The notes below the pieces were generated by a model. That model was given only the letters and a program-made list of their open reading frames with translations, was not told where the DNA came from and ran no database searches. 43,929 bases of DNA, taken from IMG/VR virus record IMGVR_UViG_3300030333_002529, positions 1-43,929 of that record; one strand, given 5' to 3'. This document shows, in pieces, positions 1-10,200 of this stretch; the first letter of the stretch is position 1; the number at the start of each line of letters is the position of its first letter. Made by a program: the position numbers and the translations under genes. Origin of the DNA: a virus.

Positions 1-3000
1 CCATCAGGTCTTACATAGATGTAAGAAGGAATCATGTAGTTAGTACCAGACTGAGTGAATGACCAGTTACTATCAACGATTAAGTTGTCATCATCAGTAA
101 TAGCAGTAATCATATGTCCTTCAATAACACCAGGTGAACCACCTGTTGTATTAACGATCTTGATTGTATCACCGATCTTGAAGAATCTCTGGAAGGCAGC
201 ATTAGTACCTGTGACTCTTCTTGTACCAGCTGTAACAGCAACTGTACCTGTTCCTCCAACTTCACCAGATAGTGCAGCAGAGATCAACTGGTGGAATCCT
301 GATGAGGTTCCTGTGATGTCTACAATGTTAGTTCCAGCAAGTGCGTCTGCTAGTGACTCACAAAGCTTGAAGTGAGCGTTATCAATAACAACCACATAGT
401 AGTCCTTATTGTGAGTCAAACCACCGATAGTGCTGTTACCATTGTTATCGTAGATAACTCTAGTACCAGTAGCATAGTAGTGGTTGTTAATGTTGATCCA
501 GTTGTCTGTAGTATCAACATCAGTACCAGAACCATCAAACTGTTTTATAGAAGGTGGAACTTTAAATGGAATTGAAACTTCAAGTTCTGTCTCGGAGATT
601 GCCTTAACAGTAGTGTAAGAACCATCAACAACACCGAAGTCAGCAGTTGTGTTCTCAAACTCTTGAATACCAGATCCTTGTCCAGATAATTGGATAGTAC
701 TACCACCAGGAGTATTCGTTAATGTGAATCTATCTCCACTGATAGTGTTGATGTAGTAAGAATTACCACTTGTTAATCCACCAATAGCACCAGAAGCACC
801 CGTGTACTTAACAACTTCGTTGTTAGAGAACTGGTTAGTTGCAATATAAATGGAGTTCTTTAATGGGTTATCAAGAACAGCAGTAAATCTAACCTGTCCA
901 TTTGCACCAGCCAATCTCAATGGGCTAGAACCTGTACTTGACTTGATTCTGAATCTGTTATTATCGATTCTATCAATGTACCATGTACCACTGCTAGTAG
1001 TAGTTCTATTACCATGCCAATCATAGTAGTAATGAATTTCACCACCTTGAGGCATACTCAAAGTCATGGATTGGTTATTTGAGAATCCGTGGTTTGCATA
1101 GTAGAAACTATCATTGGTTGATTGGTTTCTCTTAAGGAGAATCCAGAACATAGTATGTCCACCATCAGTAGAGATATCTCTAAAGTACTGGTTAATACTT
1201 TGAGAATACCATCCCTGATAATACCACCAATAGTGACCTTGACCACGTATATTCATGTAGCTTCCACCAGACCATCCATTAGCATAGAAGCTTGATGTCC
1301 AGTAACTCTTACTACCACCAGAACCCCATGCACCACCAATGGTATAACCATAACTGTATCCACCATTGTTATGAGTGTTTACACCATAGTTTTCGTCATC
1401 TGTGATGAAGTCGTATTGACCTTGCCAACGCTCACTTGAACTTCTTGGTAGACTTTGTAGATGATATCCATAAGTTTTCCAATATGTTCCAAATGCATGT
1501 CTCCATGGCCAGCAATAGTAATAATGCTGTGTTCCATATCCACCACGCTCTGGCCTTGATGTGGAGAAGAACGCTGTCAACTCCCAGTTCTGCCTACCTA
1601 ATCCATAACTACCATCAACACTTGCGAAGTCATGTCCTGAATAAGTTGAACCCCACTGCCAGTAGTAAGTATAGATTCTTGTATTCCATTCATGCCAACC
1701 TTTATATTCTCTGTAGCATGTATAGCATAATCCAATCTTATGCTTACCATATGACCAGTTACCATCCCATGTTCCACTATAAGAATTACTTAAGTTAACA
1801 CGACCATAGTTTCTTCTCTGAGAATGGTGGAAAGCAATCTCAGTAGAGCTAACTCTCTCAATCCAATACACCTGCATCCTACGCATAGAACCGATTGGAC
1901 GTGCTCCTGGGGGTGGATAGTAAAGTACAGAATATCCGTTTTGGAGATCATGGTTACTATCGAACGAGACTACATTATTACCGTAATCTACTTGTGACTC
2001 ATCAAATGATAAAGTATATGTTGATTCGTAATCATACGGATCAATCTTCGTCATATCAACATCTCTGTTGACCGTAGCACTCTGCTCTGTATCAACGTAA
2101 TCCTGACCATCAGGAGCAGTAGCAGTAGGATCTTGAACTTCAAGTATCTTAGGAGATACAGTGTTAATGAAGTAGAAGTTTGTGTTATCAGCAAATCCGT
2201 GCTCAGAAACTGTGGTTAGATAAACCTTAGAGTTTGTTGTAGGAGCAAGCATTGCTACTCCAGCATTAACTCCAGCAATAACAGCACCAGTTGCTGTACC
2301 ACCACTGTGTACGTGAACAGAAGTATCTGTAACAGGACCTTGACCACCGTTTACATTAACTGTAATTGTTGTTGCGGTCTTAGAAAGAATTGGAATCGCT
2401 TGGTTGTAAACATAGTCAGCACCGTTAGAGGTAGCAGCACCAGAAGCACGAGGATATGATTTAACAGTTGAGTTTCCGTCTCCCTTATAATCACAAGTCA
2501 GTTTAATAGATTCTGTCTTAAGCTTAATGTTTTGACCAGCTAGTAAACTATGAGAACCAATGGTCAATACCATATCACCTGTAATTGGGTTATATGATAC
2601 GTCAGTAACGTCAATGTTCTGAATAGTTGCACCTGCGTTACCAGCCATATTAGCGTGGTTTACACAGTAGTAATAGAGGTTATCAGGAGTAGAGTTGTTA
2701 ACGTAGATTCTTGTGTATGCACCAGCTTGTCCAGGAGTTCCATGCTCATAAACATATGTGTCATAAGCAGAACCACCACCATGAGTACCATCAGCAGTTG
2801 TGGAGAATCTTAGTTGATGTGTATTGTTAGTAATATCAGACTGATCAAAGGTATAGATACCCTTTCTTGTCATTGGGAAAGCTGGATAAAGTTCTCCAGC
2901 ACCATCACCTGTAGTATCAATAAGATATTTGTTACCCTCTGCATTAACACCACCACTAGCAGCAATAGTAAGTTGTGCTGATCCACCTATAGTATCGATA

Positions 3001-3938
3001 CCAGTACCTGTAATTGTTTCTCCATCTTGGAATGCACCAGCAATATAGTTAACATATAAATTAACTCCTTCCACACGAAGAATAGTACCTTGAGCAGCAC
3101 TAGTATCACCTGCAATTACAGTACCAGGTACCCATTCCTGAGCTGGTTCGGTTGTAACTACAAGTCTTGTTATTGCAGCAACAGTAACCTTGTAGTTGTA
3201 AAGGTCAGACACAATACCAATTGATTGGTCTAGACTGATCTGAGAACCTTGGAAGAACTTACCTGGAATAATAGATGTATAAACACCTTGCAATTCTCTA
3301 GTTGCTGGTTGACCTGATCTTGCTTTATAAGTAAAGGTTGTAGATGTAGGTACAGCCTGAATGATATATGTACCTTCCGCAGTAACAGATGCAAGACCTG
3401 TAACTGTAATAGGAACACCACTTGTAAGGTTATGGTCGAAACTTGTAGTAACTGTAATAAGCTCGTTACCTTTAACAGCTTCTACTTTAGATATAAAGGG
3501 GATAGTAGTATCTGAAGTAGATGCAAAGAACGATGGAATGTTATTAATCGTCTGAATCGTTTCCCACTTAGAAGCCTGAGGTCCGTACTCAAAGTCGGTA
3601 TCAACGAGGTTTTCTGGGTTTGATACTCGGAACTTTGATACAGCATCAACAAATGTTTCAGATGGTTCCATCTTGACGGAATCTTCTTCCTCAAGAATTT
3701 GGAGTGTGTCTGAATCAGACATTGATGTCGTATCATACAGCAATGTGATTGTTGTATGATCAGTTGCAGAGTCGTAGCTAAACGTACCAGTTCTGGTAGT
3801 ATCAGCAAAGTTATAGATAATTTGGTTATCCGTTGTGTTAGTTATCAACAACATTCTTCGCTGGTGCTTATTACCATGCAAAGTAACTGTTCTTGCTGAT
3901 GCGTCAAACGTATAATCAAAGAGCAAGGTTTTTGCCAT
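1..3938 (-). CDS. Large virion structural / tail-fibre-like protein, C-terminus beyond window edge
   Basis: An open frame starts at an ATG (3938) and stays open for 1312 codons to the left edge, so the protein is incomplete. The first 150 residues (MAKTLLFDYTFDASART...) resemble a conserved N-terminus I associate with cyanophage structural proteins. Residues about 160-215 form a beta module ending in TYIIQAVPTSTTFTY that resembles E1_FCCH-type repeats. Residues about 350-440 carry H374, C425, H428 and M431 in the arrangement of a type 1 copper site (YYYCVNHANMAG). Residues about 690-960 are extraordinarily rich in Tyr, Trp and Gly. Further short beta modules follow. There is no signal peptide or membrane segment. 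It lies 92 bases after the Mtd_N-like gene, with no exact late-promoter box between. A role as fibre or adhesin is inferred from length and modularity; reading-frame confidence is high, function moderate. Confidence 0.85.
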   Translation of the reverse strand, partial: MAKTLLFDYTFDASARTVTLHGNKHQRRMLLITNTTDNQIIYNFADTTRTGTFSYDSATDHTTITLLYDTTSMSDSDTLQILEEEDSVKMEPSETFVDAVSKFRVSNPENLVDTDFEYGPQASKWETIQTINNIPSFFASTSDTTIPFISKVEAVKGNELITVTTSFDHNLTSGVPITVTGLASVTAEGTYIIQAVPTSTTFTYKARSGQPATRELQGVYTSIIPGKFFQGSQISLDQSIGIVSDLYNYKVTVAAITRLVVTTEPAQEWVPGTVIAGDTSAAQGTILRVEGVNLYVNYIAGAFQDGETITGTGIDTIGGSAQLTIAASGGVNAEGNKYLIDTTGDGAGELYPAFPMTRKGIYTFDQSDITNNTHQLRFSTTADGTHGGGSAYDTYVYEHGTPGQAGAYTRIYVNNSTPDNLYYYCVNHANMAGNAGATIQNIDVTDVSYNPITGDMVLTIGSHSLLAGQNIKLKTESIKLTCDYKGDGNSTVKSYPRASGAATSNGADYVYNQAIPILSKTATTITVNVNGGQGPVTDTSVHVHSGGTATGAVIAGVNAGVAMLAPTTNSKVYLTTVSEHGFADNTNFYFINTVSPKILEVQDPTATAPDGQDYVDTEQSATVNRDVDMTKIDPYDYESTYTLSFDESQVDYGNNVVSFDSNHDLQNGYSVLYYPPPGARPIGSMRRMQVYWIERVSSTEIAFHHSQRRNYGRVNLSNSYSGTWDGNWSYGKHKIGLCYTCYREYKGWHEWNTRIYTYYWQWGSTYSGHDFASVDGSYGLGRQNWELTAFFSTSRPERGGYGTQHYYYCWPWRHAFGTYWKTYGYHLQSLPRSSSERWQGQYDFITDDENYGVNTHNNGGYSYGYTIGGAWGSGGSKSYWTSSFYANGWSGGSYMNIRGQGHYWWYYQGWYSQSINQYFRDISTDGGHTMFWILLKRNQSTNDSFYYANHGFSNNQSMTLSMPQGGEIHYYYDWHGNRTTTSSGTWYIDRIDNNRFRIKSSTGSSPLRLAGANGQVRFTAVLDNPLKNSIYIATNQFSNNEVVKYTGASGAIGGLTSGNSYYINTISGDRFTLTNTPGGSTIQLSGQGSGIQEFENTTADFGVVDGSYTTVKAISETELEVSIPFKVPPSIKQFDGSGTDVDTTDNWININNHYYATGTRVIYDNNGNSTIGGLTHNKDYYVVVIDNAHFKLCESLADALAGTNIVDITGTSSGFHQLISAALSGEVGGTGTVAVTAGTRRVTGTNAAFQRFFKIGDTIKIVNTTGGSPGVIEGHMITAITDDDNLIVDSNWSFTQSGTNYMIPSYIYVRPD

Positions 3939-4030
3939 TTTCTTTTAATCCCCTTTTAAATGTTTATGAGTGGTTATTTCAATTCAGTGCAGATCATTTT
4001 ATATGAAATCTAATGTTGATGGTTTTTGGT

Positions 4031-4240
4031 TTACCAACCAAGGGCGGCCATCATGCCCATACTTGTTGTTACTTCTGCAGTAACATCGTCTCTTCGAGCA
4101 AATTCTATGCCCCCAGGAGTTGCTCCGTCATGGAGAACAAGGGTCATTTTCGTAGTATCTACGGTCAATTCTCCAAGAGCTCCAGTAAATGTTGACTGTT
4201 GTACTGTAGTACCTCGTCTCAACTGTACCTGCTTAGTCAT
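4031..4240 (-). CDS. Free-standing Mtd_N-like (tropism determinant N-terminal) small protein
   Basis: This 69-aa protein reads MTKQVQLRRGTTVQQSTFTG at its start and continues through GELTVDT and LVLHDGATPGG. That is the signature of the Mtd_N domain family, usually the N-terminal attachment domain of phage tail fibres and receptor-binding proteins. Here the protein ends almost immediately after the domain, so it is the domain alone. It has its own TATAAATA late promoter just upstream (4268-4275) and sits between two giant fibre-like genes. It could be a fibre adaptor or trimeric cap, or a relic of a longer fibre. The domain call is by eye from the motif; the free-standing role is inference. 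Confidence 0.8.
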   Translation of the reverse strand: MTKQVQLRRGTTVQQSTFTGALGELTVDTTKMTLVLHDGATPGGIEFARRDDVTAEVTTSMGMMAALGW

Positions 4241-4267
4241 AGCTATCCCTCGAATTTATGCTTCTTT

Positions 4268-4275
4268 TATTTATA
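4268..4275 (-). promoter_or_regulatory. T4-type late promoter, TATAAATA
   Basis: The minus strand reads TATAAATA exactly, the T4 late promoter box. It lies in the 51-base gap between the stop of the 3317-aa gene and the start of the 69-aa gene, 27 bases before that ATG. It would drive the Mtd_N-like gene and probably the fibre-like gene beyond it. Confidence 0.7.
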
Positions 4276-4291
4276 GAAGTAAAATCTTCAG

Positions 4292-7200
4292 TTATATTAT
4301 CGTTGCGAACATAAATGGTGGCTCGAATGTTCTGAGCTCATTGAGAGACTCTCCACTGAGAGTAATTGTTCCCTCTCCAATGTATGCAGATCTGACGAAT
4401 TTATCATCAGCACTACCACCAATTGTTGTAAGAAGAATATTTTCGTAGTCAACAGTGGCAGATTCAACTCCTCCACTGAAGGCAAATAGTGTTCCGTAAG
4501 GAGCAACATATCCGAAGGTACGTTTGATATCTGTGACTTCACCAGATACAACGTAATCAACATCACCTGCTGGATCAGCATGTGTAAGCTTAACATCAGT
4601 AACTTCTCCAGTGATATCACTGAATGAACCAGATCCGACATATCCCTTACGTACAAAGGCTTCTGCACCATGACCGAAGATATCATATAGAGTTGTATCT
4701 TCGTAATCAACGGTTGCAGATTCAGCAGCTCCAGATGCAGTGAATAGTGATCCAGATCCAGACTCAGCAAATGTAAGTGAATCATCAACAACACCACTAA
4801 TTGATGCAGTACCAGATCCTTGATAATGATCTGTCTGTCTTTCATCTGAAGTACCAAATATAGTTGCTGTACCAGAACCAATATTGTTAGGTGTGAATAT
4901 ATTTCTAGATTCACCACTGAGGGTAATAGTACCAGATCCAGAAAGAATAACTGCTTTTGCTTCAGAACTATTACCTGCAACTGTGTAAAGTAGGGTATCC
5001 TCTGGAGGATTTGTGGTGATTGATTCTGCGGAACCACCTGTCGTGAATAGGGATCCAGATCCAGTCCAATGTTTCGTGATCTGAATATCTGTAACTGCAC
5101 CAGAGATATAAGCTGAACCAGAACCAATCCAACTTGGAACCCATTGAATCGCTGCTTCTCCAGTGAAGGTAGCAGTACCAGTACCGATTTCTGGAGCTGG
5201 TGTAAAGCTCTCTGCTTTTGTACCAGAAATGATAATAGAACCAGATCCGATAAATGGTCTTGTTCTGGATGGTGCACCATCGCCACTGATTGTAAATATT
5301 CCAGTGGTGAACTCGCTTGTGGAGATAGATACTGCTGCACCAAGAGCTGTAAATAGAGATCCAGATCCAGACTCTGCAAATGTTCTTTGAACATCGGAGA
5401 CTGCACCAGATACAGTTGCAGATCCAGAACCAACCCAGTTCTCTGTATGCTTCTCTGTAACAGCACCTGTCCAAGTATAGAGAACTGTATTCTCTGGAGG
5501 ATTTGTAGTTGTAGATTCTGCAGAACCACCAGCAGTAAATAGTGATCCAGATCCAACCCAATCGTCTGTTTGACTTTCGAGTGCTGATCCAGATATGATA
5601 ATTGAACCAGATCCAGACTCTGCAAATGTTCTTTGAATATCTGAAACTGCACCAGAGAATGTTGTGGATCCAGAACCGATCCATCTCTCTGTATGCTTCT
5701 CGATACCAGCACCAACATATGTGTATAGTACTGTGCTTTCTGGAGGATTTGTTCCGATAGATTCGGATGCTCCACTTGCTGTCCAAAGAGATCCAGAACC
5801 AACTTCTGATACTGTACTTCTTTGTGATCCAGAACCACTGATTTCGTATAGACCAATACCATCGATATTTGCAGAGAAGCTTTCTGCAGCACCACCAACT
5901 GAGAACAATGAACCAGATGCAGTCCAGTGTTTCGTGATAAGTGGTTCTGGGATTTCTCCAGATGTAAAGTAAGAACCTTGACCAACCCAAGAAGGTGACC
6001 ATTGACTCTCGGCATTGCCAGACCAGACAAATAGTGCAATATCCTCTGGAGGGTTAGTACCAACTGCCTCTGCTGCACCACCAGCAGTAAAGACATTACC
6101 AGAACCAGTAAGGATGTAACGAACCTTGAATGTACATGCACCACCAATTGTGTAAGTACCACTACCAGTGATGTGTGGAATGTAACGAGTACCAGTAGCA
6201 GCACCAGATAGACTGATGGATCCAGATCCAATTTCTCTAAATACTGCTTTCTCAACTTTAGTACCACTAATCTGATGAAGTGAAGTACTCTCAGGTGGAT
6301 TGGTTGTAACAGATTCAGCAACACCACCAGCAGTGAATAGAGATCCAGAACCAAAGTACCTAACACGGTAAATGAGATCTGCTTCACCAGTGATAGTTGC
6401 AGTACCAGATCCTTCAAATGCACCAGTGTATTTCTCGGAACCAGAACCAGATAGAGTAATAGATCCAGATCCAACATGGGTTGCAGGAGTAAAGCTTTCT
6501 GCCTTAGTACCACCAACTGCGAATAGTGCAGTATCTTCTGGAGGATTGGTGGTTGTAGATTCAGCAGCACCACTAGATGTGTATAGTGAACCAGCACCAA
6601 TATGTCTGAGAGAGAAGGTGTAATGTGTAGAACCAACAATAGTGAAGAGATATGTTGACTCATAATCAACAGTTGCACTCTCTGCGGCTCCACTAGCAGT
6701 AAAGAGACTACCAGATCCAATCTCAGGTGCTGGAGTAAAGCTTTCTGCCTTAGTACCAGATAATGTAACTGTACCAGATCCAATGTAAGGTGCTCTAGCA
6801 ATTCTAACAATAGCTTCACCAGATACAGTTGCAGATCCAGAACCAATCCATCTCTCTGTATGCTTCTCGATAGCACTACCAACATAATCCCAAAGACCAG
6901 TTCCAGCCTCAAGAACAGCAACAGCCTCAACTGCTCCACCAGCAGTGAATAGTGAACCAGAACCATCAAAGTTAGCAAAGGACTTGCTCTCTGCACCTGC
7001 ACCAGAGAGGGTAACATTACCAGATCCAACCCACTCATCTGTCTGCCTTTCAACTGCAGCACCAGATAGAGTAATAGATCCAGATCCAGACTCAGCAAAT
7101 GTCTGACGTTCTGATATTCTAGTACCAGCAACTGTGTAGAGTAATGTATCCTCTGGTGGGTTGGTTGTTGTAGACTCAGCTGCACCACCAGCACTGAATA

Positions 7201-10200
7201 GAGATCCAGACTGTACAAATCCATGACCCCATGTAAATGCATAGGTGTTATTAATAAACTGAGGTGCAGTGTAAATGTATGCACTACCTTCACCAGTTAG
7301 AGCTGTTGTAGGTCTCTCTAGTCCTTCACCAGAAACTAGATATGTACCACCCTCACATCCTTGTCTCCAGACGAATGGAGTATTTGCAACACCACCAATT
7401 GTGTAAGTACCAGATGCAGCGAGACCAGGATGTGCAAGTGTGTTGTTGGAACCGTAGTCTTCTTCACCGCCCCATTTAACACCAAGGTCACCGTAATCAG
7501 CAAATACTGTTGTAGGATCAACGATGTTGCCTTCATCATCAACAACAAGTTGAGATGGTAAGGTATCGCTGTAATTCCATGTTCTAGATTCAGCAGCACC
7601 ACCAAGAGAACTGATGTTACCAGATCCGTAGTACTGCCAACTGAAGCTATATGTGTTACCAATAAACTGAGGTGCAGTGAAGATATCATATAGAGTAATA
7701 TCTTCGTAGTCGTATGCAACAACCTCTGCTGCACCACCAGTAGCAAATAGTGATCCAGAAGCAATATGTCCAAATGTCCTAGCAATACCAACGGTATCAC
7801 TTATTAGACCAAGATGATAAGTTCCAGAAGCAGATACAGTATCACTAGATCTCCATAGTTGACTTCCAAGACCAATCCAAATAGATCCATAATCATATTC
7901 ACCACCATCTTGAGGTGGATGAACTGTACCTTGATCATCAACAACAGTAACACTATCTGTTATTAAACCATTATCTTCCTGGAATGTTATGGCGGTGAGG
8001 TTAATATCATAGTTGTAAGTTCTAGACTCAGCACCACCAACAACAGTGAAGATAGAACCAGTTCCAACCTCACGGAATGTTCTTGCTATAGAATGAGTAC
8101 CACTTAGATCACCAAGTGATGTGTCCTCTCCAAACTCAGTTGAGGTAACAGATTCAGCTGCACCAAGAGCAGTGAATAGTGAACCTTCACCAGTATGTGC
8201 GTATGCTGGTTTGTAGATCTCAAATACTTCACCACCGAAGGTAAGAGTTCCATTTGCTGCAGCACCATTGGTAGCACCCAACCATACCTGACCATGATCC
8301 TCGGTATTATCACCAGGATATCCAAATCCACCATGATCATCAATTGTTGTAACAGCATCAGATATGAAACCGTTATCCTCAGTACTAAATGCCTGACTAG
8401 CAGATTCGTTGTAAGCATATGCTCTAGATTCAACACATCCACCAACACTAAACAATCCACCAGATCCATCAGGTGCATTCCAAATAAAGCAGTATGTGTT
8501 ACCAACAAACTGAGGTGCAGTGAAGATATCAAATAATGCAGTATCATTCTCAGGTGAATATGTTGAAGATTCAGCAGCACCAGAAGCAGTAAATAGTGAT
8601 CCAGAACCAGAGAAGTTACCAAAGGTGAATGCAGTAGATACAGAACCATCAATAACATAGGAACCTGTTACTGGTATTGCATTAGCACTGTAAAGTACAG
8701 ATCCGTAATCATATTCACCACCAGACTGAATAGTATCAACACTACCCTGATCATCTGATGTGACTACACTGTCTACTACTAGACCATGATCAGTTGATGT
8801 GAATACAACGATAGCATTCTGATCATAATCATATGTCCTACACTCAGCAGCACCACCTGTTGAGAATAGAGATCCTGTTCCAATCTCAACAACAGTACTT
8901 GACTGTGAACCAGAACCACTAAGATCTCCAAGTGATGTATCCTCACCAAATTCAGTAGTAGATACACACTCACCAGCACCACTTGTAGCGAATAGAGAAC
9001 CACCACCAGTGTATACACCCTTACTGAATGATTGAGTAACAGCACCATCAACAACGTAAGTACCTGTTGTTGGATATGTGGTAGAGGTGTAGAGAACCGA
9101 ACCGTAGTCTACTTCACCATCAGATTGAGGTAGTGCAACCTCACCATAATTGATTACATCATTAGTTGGATGTGTTGCATCAGTTACTGATCCATAATCA
9201 ACAGTACCATAAGTAACAACAGCAGAATCATTGTAAGCATAAGCTCTAGATTCTACACATCCACCAATACTGAACAATCCACCTGTGCCTGGAGGTGCAT
9301 TCCAAATGAACCTATAAGTATTACCAATAAATTGAGGAGCAGTAAAGATATCGAATAGTGCTGTATCCTCAGTAGGTTGATAGGTAGCAGATTCAGCAGA
9401 ACCACCAGTAGTGAATAGTGAACCTTCACCAGTATGTGCATAAGATGGTTCGTACTTAACATCACCAGATTCTTCTTGTGTCTTCTCATCCCCTACTTGT
9501 GGGAATGTACCAAATGGTTCAGTTAGATATTCTGGGTTGAGTGCATCAATTTCTTCCTGAGTCCACAGTGCTCTTGTTAGACTGATGGTATATGTTCCAG
9601 AGTTGGAAACAGTCTCTGATGTGTAAATTACGAATCCGTAATCTTCTGTGTCCTCATCGAACAATCCAAGATCACCGTAATTAATTACGTCATTAGTTGG
9701 ATGTGTTAAATCAGTTACTGCACCCCAATCAGCAGTATTAAATGGAAGTGTTGGACCAGGAGCATAGTTCCATGTAACACACTCAGCAGCATCAACTATA
9801 CTGAATAATCCACCTGATCCTGGAGGTGCATTCCATACGAAGCTATAGGTGTTACCAATATACTGAGGTGCAGTAAAGACATCAAAGAGACCTGTTGATT
9901 CCCAATCAACCGTTGCAGACTCAGCAGCACCAGCAGCAGTGAATAGAGATCCATCCTCTGATACAAAGTTCCAGCAGAAGCTGTAAGTATTGTTAATAAA
10001 CTGAGGTGCAGTAGTGAGAGTTACTAATCCAGTTACAGGATATACAGTCTCAGTGTAAATTACTGAACCATAATCATCTTCACCCTCTTGTATATCAGCA
10101 ACATTACCTTGATCAACAAGTGTAGTTGCAGCATCTGTTATTAATCCATAGTCATCACTTGTGAATGTAACGATGGAAGATTCGTTGTAATCGAATGTTG

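Noticed and set aside
4297-7293. A 998-codon open frame on the minus strand overlapping the giant repeat gene, rich in Leu, Val and His
   Set aside because: It is the shifted reading of the same repetitive DNA; absence of stops follows from the repeat codons. Its composition is implausible and it has no start signal of its own.
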